This document shows positions 30,158 to 42,662 of a stretch of DNA of 64,000 bases, piece by piece. Every line of letters starts with the position of its first letter. The stretch's first letter is position 1. Made by a program: the position numbers and the translations under genes. The stretch lies in NCBI RefSeq assembly GCF_001431705.1, contig NZ_LJWX01000001.1, positions 806,001 to 870,000 on the forward strand, read 5' to 3'. The notes under the pieces were generated by a model. That model made no database searches. It saw only the letters and a program-made list of their open reading frames with translations, and was not told the DNA's origin. Source of the DNA: Ferrovum sp. JA12 (lineage in GTDB: Bacteria > Pseudomonadota > Gammaproteobacteria > Burkholderiales > Ferrovaceae).

Positions 30158-30979
30158 TTAATCGCCGCGTAATAACTCGTTAATACTGGTTTTCGCTCTT
30201 GTTTTAGCATCCACTTTTTTGACTATGACAGCGCAATAAAGACTGTATGTCCCGTCACTTGAAGGCAGGTTACCCGAGACAACCACAGAACCTGGGGGAA
30301 TCTTCCCATAGGTGACGGAGCCAGTTTCGCGATCAAAAATCTTAGTACTTTGACCAATGTAAACACCCATTGAAATCACCGATCCTTCTCCCACGATAAC
30401 TCCTTCCACTACCTCTGAACGCGCCCCAATAAAACAGTTATCCTCAATAATGGTTGGATTCGCCTGCACCGGCTCTAGCACTCCACCGATCCCAACTCCT
30501 CCTGATAAATGAACGTTTTTACCAATTTGGGCGCAGGACCCTACCGTAGCCCAAGTATCTACCATGGTTCCTTCATCTACGAAAGCCCCGATATTGATGT
30601 AGGAGGGCATTAATACTACGTTTTTAGCAATAAAACTTCCACGTCGAGCACTTGCCGGCGGCACAACACGAAAACCACCTTGTTCAAAATCAGCTGCCTC
30701 ATAGGAGCTAAATTTACTATCCACTTTATCCCAATAACGGGTAAAGGCCCCTTCACTCATGGTGTTGTCGCGTAGCCTAAAGGATAGTAGCACTGCTTTT
30801 TTTAACCATTGATGGGTGACCCACTCATGATTAATTTTCTCGGCAACACGTAAAGTCCCCGTATCCAATCCATGAATTACCTCTTCAATTCCTTGCTTAA
30901 GATTGCTGGGGGCATTTGTGGGAGTAAACTCTGTGCGTTGTTCAAATGCTTCTTCAATAAGTGGTTGCAAATTCATCAT
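30158..30979 (-). CDS. dapD: Tetrahydrodipicolinate N-succinyltransferase
   Basis: Hexapeptide-repeat acyltransferase that succinylates tetrahydrodipicolinate in diaminopimelate synthesis. The 273 residues begin with the DapD N-terminal helical domain and contain [58 protein letters not shown]-type hexapeptide runs (about 105-165), followed by [29 protein letters not shown]. Length equals the usual family size. It lies nine bases after dapC. A second adjacent ATG (codon 2) could also start it. Confidence 0.97.
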   Translation of the reverse strand: MMNLQPLIEEAFEQRTEFTPTNAPSNLKQGIEEVIHGLDTGTLRVAEKINHEWVTHQWLKKAVLLSFRLRDNTMSEGAFTRYWDKVDSKFSSYEAADFEQGGFRVVPPASARRGSFIAKNVVLMPSYINIGAFVDEGTMVDTWATVGSCAQIGKNVHLSGGVGIGGVLEPVQANPTIIEDNCFIGARSEVVEGVIVGEGSVISMGVYIGQSTKIFDRETGSVTYGKIPPGSVVVSGNLPSSDGTYSLYCAVIVKKVDAKTRAKTSINELLRGD

Positions 30980-30987
30980 TGGGTTTC

Positions 30988-32178
30988 CTAAAGTTGTGAA
31001 ACAAATTCTTTAATTCGGTGTGCGGCGTCAATGGTTTCCTCAAGGCTTCCCACTAACGCTACGCGCACACGATCTTTGCCAGGGTTAATAGACTGATGTT
31101 CTCTTGCTAATACGCTTCCAGGTAATACCTGTACGTGATATTTAGCAAACAGTTGCTGCGTAAAGAGGACGTCATCAATGGGTGTTTTTATCCAATAATA
31201 AAAACTGGCCTCAGGTTTTTCTAAGGCAATACTGCTGTTTACAATATCATAAAAAATAGTTAATTTTTCTCGGTATAAACGCCGATTTTCGATAACATGT
31301 TCTTCATCCTGCCAAGCCAGTTCGCTGACTTTTTGAATAGCAGGGTTCATGGCGCTCCCATGGTAGGTTCGGTACAGTAAAAATGATTTAAGGATATTAG
31401 CATCACCTGCTGCAAAGGCGGAACGCATGCCAGGAATATTTGATCTCTTGGATAAGCTACTCATGACGATTAATCTATCAAAATGGTGCCTTCCTAGCAT
31501 TTGACAGGCCGTCAGGGCTCCTATTGGTGGGTTGGTTTCATCGGGATAAATTTCTGTGTAACATTCATCGCTAATAATGGTGAAGTGATATTGATCGGAC
31601 AGTTTAAATAACGCTTGCCATTGCTCGAGAGTCATAACCTTCCCAGTGGGATTGCCTGGGGAACACACAAATAGCGCGGCGGTTTGTTTTAAAATTGCCG
31701 GATCAATTTGTGAGTAATCGATCTCATGATGAATGGAATTAGAATTAACAAAATAAGGTGTCGCCCCCGCTAACAGTGCAGCACCTTCATAGATTTGATA
31801 AAACGGATTAGGGCAAATAACATATTGCTTCGTTGCCTCGGTGTTGACTAGCACTTGAATGATTGAAAACAAGGCCTCACGACTCCCAAGGGTGGGGATG
31901 ATTTGAGAATTTATGTCGAGCTGGTCTACCTTAAAGCGTTTGCTAATCCACTGGCTAATACTGACTCGTAATTGTTCATGGCCGAGTGTGGTGGGGTAGT
32001 AAGCCAGTGCTGATGCTTCTCTTTGCCATGCCTCTTTAATAAATTGCGGAGTAGGATGGCGGGGTTCCCCCACCGACAAGGCAATAAAGGGTAGTGTGGT
32101 GTTCCCTGCGATCCCTTTCATTAAGCCTCGCAGGCGTTCAAATGGGTAGGGTTGCAATAAGTCTAAACGAGGGTTCAT
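30988..32178 (-). CDS. dapC: Succinyldiaminopimelate transaminase
   Basis: PLP-dependent class I/II aminotransferase converting N-succinyl-2-amino-6-ketopimelate to N-succinyl-diaminopimelate. The protein is 396 residues from the ATG at 32178 ([16 protein letters not shown]), chosen because upstream in-frame sequence lies inside queF and does not resemble the family. Motifs include [29 protein letters not shown] and the PLP lysine in [16 protein letters not shown]. The gene starts two bases after the queF stop and precedes dapD, the usual betaproteobacterial order, which supports DapC over a general aminotransferase. Confidence 0.92.
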   Translation of the reverse strand: MNPRLDLLQPYPFERLRGLMKGIAGNTTLPFIALSVGEPRHPTPQFIKEAWQREASALAYYPTTLGHEQLRVSISQWISKRFKVDQLDINSQIIPTLGSREALFSIIQVLVNTEATKQYVICPNPFYQIYEGAALLAGATPYFVNSNSIHHEIDYSQIDPAILKQTAALFVCSPGNPTGKVMTLEQWQALFKLSDQYHFTIISDECYTEIYPDETNPPIGALTACQMLGRHHFDRLIVMSSLSKRSNIPGMRSAFAAGDANILKSFLLYRTYHGSAMNPAIQKVSELAWQDEEHVIENRRLYREKLTIFYDIVNSSIALEKPEASFYYWIKTPIDDVLFTQQLFAKYHVQVLPGSVLAREHQSINPGKDRVRVALVGSLEETIDAAHRIKEFVSQL

Positions 32179-32180
32179 GT

Positions 32181-32609
32181 TTAACCAAAGGTGTGTGTTA
32201 AAGGTGTTTCTTGACTGAATGCCAGGGGTGGAATAGTGACTTTGGGTATCCAGCCTTCTTTTGTGTGCTCTACCACCACATGAGTATAAATGCCCCCACG
32301 CACGTACCATCTGGCTAAAAGTCTCATAAACCGTGGTTGGCAAGTATTGACCAAGTCTGACAAGATCTTATTTGTGACCGCCTCATGAAAGGCTCCTTCA
32401 TTTCTATAGGACCACATGTATAATTTAAGGCTCTTTAACTCTACGTTCTTTTGGTCAGGTACATAATCTAAAGTAAACCAGGCGAAATCAGGTTGCCCTG
32501 TTTTGGGACATAAACAAGTAAACTCAGGGATTTCCATGTGAATCAGATAATCTCTTTCTGGAGACGGGTTAACAAAAGTGTCTAATTGTTTACTTGGTTC
32601 GTTTGCCAT
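32181..32609 (-). CDS. queF: NADPH-dependent 7-cyano-7-deazaguanine reductase (queuosine synthesis)
   Basis: Reduces preQ0 to preQ1 in the synthesis of the tRNA nucleoside queuosine. At 142 residues it is the short, single-domain form. The nucleophile Cys34 and nearby Asp41 are in [11 protein letters not shown], and the QueF signature appears as [15 protein letters not shown] followed by GAFHEAVTN. The ATG at 32609 (MANEPSKQ) gives the expected length; an in-frame ATG 12 codons upstream is less likely. It is the first gene of the dap operon and divergent from smc with only about 56 bases between them. Confidence 0.93.
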   Translation of the reverse strand: MANEPSKQLDTFVNPSPERDYLIHMEIPEFTCLCPKTGQPDFAWFTLDYVPDQKNVELKSLKLYMWSYRNEGAFHEAVTNKILSDLVNTCQPRFMRLLARWYVRGGIYTHVVVEHTKEGWIPKVTIPPLAFSQETPLTHTFG

Positions 32610-32665
32610 AGTTGTTGTCCTATACGCGGGATAAGGTAAAATCACTATTTTAAACCCCTTTTTTA

Positions 32666-35600
32666 GTGGCTGGCGTTAAATTGCATTTAAAACATATAAA
32701 ATTAGCAGGATTTAAGTCTTTTGCAGAACCAACACAGATTCCCGTTCCCGGTCAATTGGTTGGTATTGTAGGACCCAATGGCTGCGGAAAATCTAATGTT
32801 ATTGATGCCGTTCGATGGGTGCTTGGGGAGTCACAAGCAAAACAGCTACGTGGTGAAACTCTGCAAGATGTGATTTTTGGTGGGACGACTAATCGTAAAC
32901 CTCAAGGCCGGGCCAGCGTAGAGCTGGTTTTTGATAACGCGGATGGCCGAGCGCCAGGGCAATGGTCACAGTATGCCGAAATTTCTGTAAGGCGTGTTCT
33001 CGCTCGCGATGGGGTATCCAATTATTACATCAATAACACCCATGTGAGACGCAAGGATGTACAGGACGTATTTATGGGAACCGGTCTTGGGCCTAGGGCA
33101 TACGCTATTATTGAGCAAGGGATGATTTCGCGTATTGTTGAATCAAAACCTGAGGAAATAAGAGTTTTTCTGGAAGAGGCGGCAGGGATTTCACGCTATA
33201 AAGAGCGCCGCCGTGAAACCGAGCTGCGTTTAAACGATGCAAGAGGTCATTTATCTCGTACAGCAGATATTTCAAGAGAGTTAGACAATCAGATTGGAAA
33301 GCTCGAGGGGCAGGCGGTTGTTGCGGAAAAATATAAAGGCTTGCAATCTGAGCTATCAAACTTACAAAACTTATTACTTTACGCCAGAAAAAGAGATGCT
33401 GAAAATACCCGACAGAGAGCTCTAAGAGAGCTGGAAAAAGTTCAGAACGAATTAGATGAACGAATTGCTAATTTAAGAGAAACAGAGAAACGTCTTGAGC
33501 TCATCCGGCAAGAGCATCATGACACATCTGACTCCGTAAATGTTGCCCAAGGTCACGTCTTTCAGGCCAATAGTGATGTGTCGCGTATTGAGAGTGAGCT
33601 CAATGTGTTACGTAATGAGAAAAAACGTTTAGAGGCGGAAATAGCTCGCCTTAATCAAGAGATTAATGAGTCCAAGCAACGCTTGCACAGCGATGAACAA
33701 TCATTACAACAGCACCAAGGAGAGCTTGCTAAGGCCAAGGAACTCACTGAGTTAGCTTTCGCCAGAGTAAGGGATGCTCAAACGCAGTTACCGCAGGCAG
33801 AACAGCAAGCCAAGCAAGCCAGACAAGCTTTGAACATGGTTCGTGAAGAGCAAGTTAAAACAGAGAGTCAATTAACTAAGGCGCGATCAGACTACAACGC
33901 CGGCATGCGTTTGTTGCAGCAGTACGAGGAGCGTCAACAGCGATTAGATAAAGAACGTACCTCTTTAACAGCTCCGGACTCATCAGAACTCAATCGTTTG
34001 CGTTCAGAAGTACGTGAGAGAGAGGTGAAGCTGAGTATCTTAAGCGTTACGGTGAGTTCCTTAGATCTGAGGGTTAAGCGTTGCGAAACGCTGGTTCGTT
34101 CCGCCAATGTGGTACTCCAGCAACATCAAAAACAGATTGCAAACATTGATGCACAGTTAAAAGCATTAATTGGACTACAACAAAAAATTGCCACCTCTAC
34201 GAATGCCAATGAATTAGTCAAAGCGCATGGTTTAGATCAATTACCCTTGCTGTGGCAATTGCTTGATGTGAAGCCAGATTTTGAAACAGCGCTTGAAGCG
34301 GTATTAAAGCACCGTCTGCGTGCGTTGGAGGTCAAGGATTTTAATCCGGTGATTGACTGGGGAGAGAATCGTCTGCCCCTAGGTTTTAGTTTATTCAAGG
34401 CTTCGGCGCGACCCTATGAGTCTGCCGTCATACAAAATGAGCTTTGGGGTACCCGACTTATTACGGCGGTGACTGCTAAATCGCAGTCCCTTCAAGGTTT
34501 ACTAAGGCAATGGTTAGATGACGTATACGTCGTTGAGTCCTTAACAGAAGCTATTCTTTTAATGGAAAGCCTACCTCAAGACGTCATATTGGTGACTGTG
34601 CAAGGTCATTGCGTCACGCATTCTACCGTGGAATTTTTTGCCCCTCAGATTGAGGTTCATGGAGCGATTACTAGAGCCCGTGAGATTGAGGAGTTGCTCG
34701 CAGAAAAAGAACGTTTACTGGTTGTGAGTGTGAGGGTTGAGAAGGAGGCCTTGCTTGCCGAAGAGACATTGGTGGAGGTAAAAAATCAGCTCACTCAACG
34801 CAGTGAGAGTTTACGTTATGAAAGTAATAAATTGCGAAACTTAGAAGTGGAAAGTTCGCGTTTACAGGCTGAACAGCTGCGCTTTGAACAACGTCAGCAA
34901 CAGTTGCAAGTAGAGTTAAATGAGATTGCCATCAAGCACGCCGAGGAAAACACTTTATTGAATCGTTATACCGCCGACATTAAAGCTTTTGAAGATGGCT
35001 TACAAGGCGTAAAAAAACAGTTTTTTGATTTAGATGCCGCGGCAAAGAATGCGGATCAAAGTCTTGAAATGTGTCGCAAAGCACTTCAAGCTGCCACTGG
35101 GGCTGAACGGGAATCTACTTATTTATTCAAGACGGCTCAATCAAAGATTGAGATGATTAATCATAATCATCAGGCTGTGATTGACAGTTTACGTTATAAA
35201 GAGCCTCGTTTGCAGGAGTTGCAACAACACCTTGATACCATTTCTATAGAGCAAACAGAGGCCAGCCTGCAGCAAGCATTGCAGGTTAGAGAGCAAGTTG
35301 ATATTACATTAAAACAGGCGCGTATTGATTTGGATAATTGTGCTGCGCTAATGCGTGACACTGAAGAAAATCGATTACGTTTAGAGCAGCAACTAGACCC
35401 CTTAAGAGAAAAATTAAGTGATTTGCGTTTAAAGGAACAAGAAGCTCGTCTTGGTGTAGAGCAAGCCCATTTGATCTTGGCGGAAAATAATGCGGATGAG
35501 ACAGTGTTAGCGGCCCAGTTAGAAAAGGGGGTTAAAACTTCCACTCTGCAAGCTGATATCACTAAGGTTCAGAAGGATATCGAAGCCCTAGGACCAGTTA

Positions 35601-36211
35601 ACTTGGCGGCTTTGGTTGAATTAGAATCTTCACGAGAGAGAAAAACATATCTTGATTCTCAGCAGGCCGATTTACAAGAGGCTGTTGAGACACTAGAAAA
35701 CGCCATGAAAAAAATTGATCGTGACACCAGAGAGCAGTTAAACGCGACCTTTAACCAAGTGAATGAAAGTTTTAGTACTTTGTTTCCATCTTTGTTTGCT
35801 GGTGGCTATGCACGAATTGAAATGACTGGAGATGAGATTTTGGATGCGGGAATTCAAATAATAGCTCAACCCCCTGGTAAAAAAACCACTTCAATACATT
35901 TGTTATCAGGTGGTGAGAAGGCCTTAACTGCTTTAGCTTTAGTCTTTTCATTATTTCAACTTAATCCTGCTCCATTTTGTATACTTGATGAAGTGGATGC
36001 GCCATTAGATGACGCCAATACTGAGCGGTTTGTGAAGCTGGTGACTAAAATGTCTGAGTTTACTCAGTTTTTGTTTATTACTCATAATAAAATTGCCATG
36101 GAAATGGCTCAACAGTTAGTGGGTATCACCATGGCTGAGTCGGGAGTATCGAGAATGGTAGCCGTTGATGTGGACGAGGCTATACGTTTAACTGAAACAC
36201 TTTCAGTTTGA
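32666..36211 (+). CDS. smc: Chromosome segregation protein Smc
   Basis: Condensin ATPase that organises and segregates the chromosome. The 1181 residues show the head Walker A (GPNGCGKS, about 36-43), a long coiled coil, a hinge at about 500-640, a return coiled coil, then the signature [15 protein letters not shown] and Walker [19 protein letters not shown]. The start is uncertain: GTG at 32666 or TTG at 32681 (giving [14 protein letters not shown], closer to relatives); neither has a clear ribosome-binding site. TTGTCC 32615-32620 and TAAAAT 32637-32642 (spacing 16) may be its promoter, leaving a very short leader. ScpA/ScpB are at 25021-26489. Confidence 0.97.
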   Translation: MAGVKLHLKHIKLAGFKSFAEPTQIPVPGQLVGIVGPNGCGKSNVIDAVRWVLGESQAKQLRGETLQDVIFGGTTNRKPQGRASVELVFDNADGRAPGQWSQYAEISVRRVLARDGVSNYYINNTHVRRKDVQDVFMGTGLGPRAYAIIEQGMISRIVESKPEEIRVFLEEAAGISRYKERRRETELRLNDARGHLSRTADISRELDNQIGKLEGQAVVAEKYKGLQSELSNLQNLLLYARKRDAENTRQRALRELEKVQNELDERIANLRETEKRLELIRQEHHDTSDSVNVAQGHVFQANSDVSRIESELNVLRNEKKRLEAEIARLNQEINESKQRLHSDEQSLQQHQGELAKAKELTELAFARVRDAQTQLPQAEQQAKQARQALNMVREEQVKTESQLTKARSDYNAGMRLLQQYEERQQRLDKERTSLTAPDSSELNRLRSEVREREVKLSILSVTVSSLDLRVKRCETLVRSANVVLQQHQKQIANIDAQLKALIGLQQKIATSTNANELVKAHGLDQLPLLWQLLDVKPDFETALEAVLKHRLRALEVKDFNPVIDWGENRLPLGFSLFKASARPYESAVIQNELWGTRLITAVTAKSQSLQGLLRQWLDDVYVVESLTEAILLMESLPQDVILVTVQGHCVTHSTVEFFAPQIEVHGAITRAREIEELLAEKERLLVVSVRVEKEALLAEETLVEVKNQLTQRSESLRYESNKLRNLEVESSRLQAEQLRFEQRQQQLQVELNEIAIKHAEENTLLNRYTADIKAFEDGLQGVKKQFFDLDAAAKNADQSLEMCRKALQAATGAERESTYLFKTAQSKIEMINHNHQAVIDSLRYKEPRLQELQQHLDTISIEQTEASLQQALQVREQVDITLKQARIDLDNCAALMRDTEENRLRLEQQLDPLREKLSDLRLKEQEARLGVEQAHLILAENNADETVLAAQLEKGVKTSTLQADITKVQKDIEALGPVNLAALVELESSRERKTYLDSQQADLQEAVETLENAMKKIDRDTREQLNATFNQVNESFSTLFPSLFAGGYARIEMTGDEILDAGIQIIAQPPGKKTTSIHLLSGGEKALTALALVFSLFQLNPAPFCILDEVDAPLDDANTERFVKLVTKMSEFTQFLFITHNKIAMEMAQQLVGITMAESGVSRMVAVDVDEAIRLTETLSV

Positions 36212-36227
36212 TTAATAAGGGATAAGA

Positions 36228-39307
<3,080 letters not shown>

Positions 39308-39315
39308 TTAATTAA

Positions 39316-40194
39316 ATGAAACCCATTAGAAAAGCCGTGTTCCCTGTGGCAGGATTAGGTAGTCGTTTTTTGCCTGCAACCAAAGCCAGTCCTAAAGAAA
39401 TGCTCCCCATAGTGGATAAGCCGTTAATTCAATATGCAGCCGAGGAAGCAGTGGCTGCGGGCATAACTGAGCTGATCTTTGTTACGGGTCGTGGAAAAAG
39501 AGCGATCGAGGATCATTTTGATAAGGCTTATGAGTTGGAGGCAGAGCTTGAGCAAAGAGGAAAAACGACACTTTTAGAAAACATAAGAGGTTTACTTCCT
39601 AAAAATGTCAGCTGTGTGTATGTAAGGCAACCAGAGGCCTTAGGCTTAGGGCATGCTATTTTGTGTGCAGAATCCTTGGTGGGTGATGAGCCTTTTGCGA
39701 TTTTATTGGCCGATGACTTGATTGATTCCAAGAAGCCTGTTTTAAGGCAAATGGTTGACTTATATAATCAAACGGGTTCCTCGGTGCTGGGTGTTCAACA
39801 GGTGGCGCGAGAGGAAACAAAACAGTATGGTATTGTGGCTACTCAAGAAAAAAATACGTTGCAAAAAATTATCCAAATTGTAGAAAAACCTGAGCCTGAC
39901 AAAGCTCCATCAACTCTTGGCGTTGTTGGTCGATATTTGCTGACCCCTGAAATTTTTGATTATTTAAGACAAGTTCAACCAGGTAGCGGTGGTGAGATAC
40001 AGCTCACCGATGGTATTGCTAGTTTGCTAAAAGATCAGGATGTTTTGGCGCTCCCCTTCGAAGGTATCCGTTATGACTGTGGTAGTAAATTAGGGTATTT
40101 AAAAGCCACAATAGCCTTTGGAGTGAGACACCATGAAGTTGGGCAGCAATTTCTGAAATGGTTGAAACAGCACGAAGGGTCCTATGGCAATTAG
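39316..40194 (+). CDS. galU: UTP--glucose-1-phosphate uridylyltransferase
   Basis: Makes UDP-glucose from UTP and glucose-1-phosphate, a precursor for LPS core, exopolysaccharide and other glucosides. The 292 residues carry the nucleotide-binding [24 protein letters not shown] at about 12-35, the [12 protein letters not shown] motif, and [12 protein letters not shown] with the conserved lysine. The C-terminal [16 protein letters not shown] is typical. Its end overlaps the def start by 11 bases. LpxA/B/C/D and LpxL elsewhere in the window suggest use of UDP-glucose in envelope polysaccharide. Confidence 0.96.
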   Translation: MKPIRKAVFPVAGLGSRFLPATKASPKEMLPIVDKPLIQYAAEEAVAAGITELIFVTGRGKRAIEDHFDKAYELEAELEQRGKTTLLENIRGLLPKNVSCVYVRQPEALGLGHAILCAESLVGDEPFAILLADDLIDSKKPVLRQMVDLYNQTGSSVLGVQQVAREETKQYGIVATQEKNTLQKIIQIVEKPEPDKAPSTLGVVGRYLLTPEIFDYLRQVQPGSGGEIQLTDGIASLLKDQDVLALPFEGIRYDCGSKLGYLKATIAFGVRHHEVGQQFLKWLKQHEGSYGN

Positions 40195-40711
40195 ACCAGT
40201 GTTGAGGATGGGACATCCCATCTTAAAAGAAATTGCAAAACCAGTGGAAAACGTAGACGATCCTTTTCTGCTCTCATTATTGACAGATATGTTTGACACC
40301 ATGGCTCACTTAGATGGTGCGGGATTAGCAGCACCTCAAATTGGCGTGAGTTTGCGTGTAGTTATCTTTGGTGTAAAACATAATTCGCGCTATCCAGATG
40401 TTGAGGAGGTACCGATGACTGTCCTCATTAATCCTACTATTACTCCTTTGTCTGTAGAGATGAATGAGGATTGGGAGGGTTGTCTTTCTGTCCCTGGCTT
40501 AAGAGGTCGAGTACCACGTTACAGCCATTTGCGTTATCAAGGCATGAACGAAAGAGGTGAGGTGATTGATCGAACTGTTTCAGGCTTTCATGCACGGGTT
40601 GTTCAACATGAATGTGACCACTTGGATGGTGTTCTCTATCCCATGAGAATACGCGACTTTAATACTTTTGGTTTTTCTCAAGAACTCGGAATAGATACTC
40701 CAGACGATTGA
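40184..40711 (+). CDS. def: Peptide deformylase
   Basis: Metal enzyme that removes the N-formyl group from nascent proteins. The 175 residues contain all three motifs: [11 protein letters not shown] (about 46-55), EGCLSVPG with metal ligand Cys100, and QHECDHLDG with His142, Glu143 and His146. It begins inside galU (11-base overlap). Methionine aminopeptidase, the next enzyme of N-terminal processing, is at 45218-46012. Deformylase genes are often paired with fmt; here the partner is not adjacent, so this may be a second def copy, which cannot be judged from the window. Confidence 0.95.
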   Translation: MAIRPVLRMGHPILKEIAKPVENVDDPFLLSLLTDMFDTMAHLDGAGLAAPQIGVSLRVVIFGVKHNSRYPDVEEVPMTVLINPTITPLSVEMNEDWEGCLSVPGLRGRVPRYSHLRYQGMNERGEVIDRTVSGFHARVVQHECDHLDGVLYPMRIRDFNTFGFSQELGIDTPDD

Positions 40712-40746
40712 TTTTAAATAATTTTTGAAATACGTTTAGTATCCTC

Positions 40747-40774
40747 TTGCATTCTATAAAAAAATGGGTAAAAT
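40747..40774 (+). promoter_or_regulatory. Candidate sigma-70 promoter for the DUF5666 lipoprotein gene
   Basis: TTGCAT (40747-40752) and TAAAAT (40769-40774) are separated by 16 bases, 35 bases ahead of the lipoprotein ATG. A small inverted repeat ATGGG/CCCAT (40764-40780) surrounds the -10. This gene thus probably has its own transcript rather than relying on galU-def. Confidence 0.45.
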
Positions 40775-40809
40775 TCCCATGTATAGCTAACGCGAAAAGG
40801 GGAGCAATC

Positions 40810-42609
40810 ATGAAGTTCTGCGCAGATCGAAAATGGGTGGTCACAGCTGTGATGTTATTGACGATTGGTTTGGCTTCCTGTGGCGGAGGCGGTGGGGGAG
40901 GAACAACCACCAGTAGCTCTGCAACGCCTACAGCTTTGCAGTCCACAGCAAGTGTTTCCAACGGTACTGTTACAGCTCTGGGTAGTGTCTTTGTTAATGG
41001 CCATGAGTTTGATACCAATTCTGCCAATTTTGTGGATGCAGATACGGGAATTCTTGGTAATTCATCAAACAGCGCTCTAGCAACAAGCGGTTTACTCTCC
41101 CCTGAAGTGGGTATGACCGTAGCAGTAAATTCTGCCACCAACAGTACTAATGCACTTCCAGTAGCGAAAGAGGTCAGAATTGCGCCATTGGTTAGGGGCT
41201 ATGTGGATGCAAGTGATCTGACTGCTGGCACCATTACTGTCATGGGGCAGAGTGTTCAAGTGACTTCCAGTACAGCCTTTGTGGATAAACGAGCTTGCGT
41301 CTCCACTAATACCTGCAGTCCAACGGTTATTACAGGACAATCTAATCTAGTTTCCACCAGTGGCACAACAAATGGTTCCTATGTGATTGTCTATGGTTAC
41401 TCCTATGCTGTATCTGGAACTTCCCAGGTTCAAATTGTAGCCACGATGGTTAGCGCTTGGGATGAGACCAATCCTATTTTTACGCAGGCGTTTGTTACGG
41501 ATAATCAGACTTCCACAGAGTTATATCCATTTAAGGTGTCAGGTATAGTGACGGTATCCACCACTAGCAATGGCACCACTTATACAATTGGTGGGGAAAC
41601 ACTTAATTTATCCACATCAAGTTCCACGCCGATTTGTACACTCAACGGCACCCAAGGTAGTTGCTCGTTTATTACAAACGGCAGTTTCGTATCGGCCCGG
41701 GGGCTTGTTGCGCCAAGTACTAATGTATTTTTACCTAATGTGGTGAATGCTTCGAGTGGCGCGAATTCCCTTAATCCTGGAGGGGCCACATTACAAGTTA
41801 GTCAAACAGTAGAAATTGAAGGAACCGTATCCTCTGTCTCGGGAAGCACCTTTGTGGTTCGTGGTGTAACGGTTGATGGTAGCGCTCTGAGTGTTCAGCT
41901 TCCAGTGGTGGGTTCAAAAGTGGAATTAACTGGTACTGTACAAACCAACGGAACGATTCTTGCTAATTCAATACAGTCGGATATCTCCTCTTCTCTATCA
42001 AGGACAATCTACACAGCACCTATTACCATCTCTGGTATCACTCAAGGCGCCAATGCATCAACAAACTGTTCGAGTTCATTGCCTGCCTACACAATAAGCC
42101 TATTGGGTCAATCAATGATTGTGGATTGCAATACAGAGATCGCTGATAGAACGGCTACTCAGTTTTCCGCCTTTAATATCAACAACTTTAATACTTACCT
42201 CAGTCAATTAACAATAACCCCTGTATACGTAGTTGTCTCCACTTATGTTGATGCCTCCTCTAATCGCCGTGTCAATAGTTTTAATGTAATTAAAGCACCC
42301 CTTTCAGGTTTTGTCAGCGTCTCTGGTCTCGCGACTTCTGGAGCCGTAGGTGGAGTGATCACACCATTCACCGTACAGGGCATCACTATTAATTATTCCC
42401 AAACTAATTTGACTGTCAACGTTGGCGACTATGTTACCGCTGTGGGGGCCTTGAATAGCGCAAACTCAACAACTATTGATACTACTGTGACTAGTGGGGT
42501 GTTGACGGTCATTCCACAAACCACGTTACTGAGTAACGCCCTTAATCATTTGGGCGAACACAGTGACAACGGAGGTGGGAATTTAGGGTTTAGAGGGTTT
42601 GATAACTAA
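40810..42609 (+). CDS. DUF5666-repeat lipoprotein
   Basis: A 599-residue exported protein of unknown function. The N-terminus is a lipoprotein signal with lipobox LASC (Cys24) followed by seven glycines and a Thr/Ser stretch. The mature part is rich in Ser, Thr, Asn, Val and Gly and contains several DUF5666-like beta modules (for example GTVTALGSVFVNGHEFDT, and EGTVSSVSGSTFVVRGVTVDG later). Paired cysteines (as in ACVSTNTC and ICTLNGTQGSC) could form disulfides. The ATG at 40810 has AAAAGGGGA upstream. It stands between housekeeping genes with its own promoter and a strong downstream stem-loop. Likely cell-surface; partner unknown. Confidence 0.85.
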   Translation: MKFCADRKWVVTAVMLLTIGLASCGGGGGGGTTTSSSATPTALQSTASVSNGTVTALGSVFVNGHEFDTNSANFVDADTGILGNSSNSALATSGLLSPEVGMTVAVNSATNSTNALPVAKEVRIAPLVRGYVDASDLTAGTITVMGQSVQVTSSTAFVDKRACVSTNTCSPTVITGQSNLVSTSGTTNGSYVIVYGYSYAVSGTSQVQIVATMVSAWDETNPIFTQAFVTDNQTSTELYPFKVSGIVTVSTTSNGTTYTIGGETLNLSTSSSTPICTLNGTQGSCSFITNGSFVSARGLVAPSTNVFLPNVVNASSGANSLNPGGATLQVSQTVEIEGTVSSVSGSTFVVRGVTVDGSALSVQLPVVGSKVELTGTVQTNGTILANSIQSDISSSLSRTIYTAPITISGITQGANASTNCSSSLPAYTISLLGQSMIVDCNTEIADRTATQFSAFNINNFNTYLSQLTITPVYVVVSTYVDASSNRRVNSFNVIKAPLSGFVSVSGLATSGAVGGVITPFTVQGITINYSQTNLTVNVGDYVTAVGALNSANSTTIDTTVTSGVLTVIPQTTLLSNALNHLGEHSDNGGGNLGFRGFDN

Positions 42610-42623
42610 TAATCAGGAAAGCC

Positions 42624-42662
42624 TAACAGCACCCAAGATAAAGAATACCTTGGGTGCTGTTA
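42624..42662. terminator. 14-bp perfect stem-loop between convergent genes
   Basis: TAACAGCACCCAAG (42624-42637) and CTTGGGTGCTGTTA (42649-42662) form a perfect stem with an 11-base loop. It lies just after the lipoprotein stop and includes the glnD stop codon, so it could terminate both convergent transcripts. No long T-run follows on either strand, so a termination role is inferred. Confidence 0.65.

Noticed and set aside
32176-32343. Longer N-terminus for DapC (start at 32343)
   Set aside because: The extra 55 residues are an out-of-frame reading of queF and do not resemble aminotransferases; the ATG at 32178 matches the family start.
40865-41141. Short overlapping frames on both strands at the start of the lipoprotein gene
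   Set aside because: Caused by repetitive Ser/Thr/Gly codons of the lipoprotein; no independent start signals.
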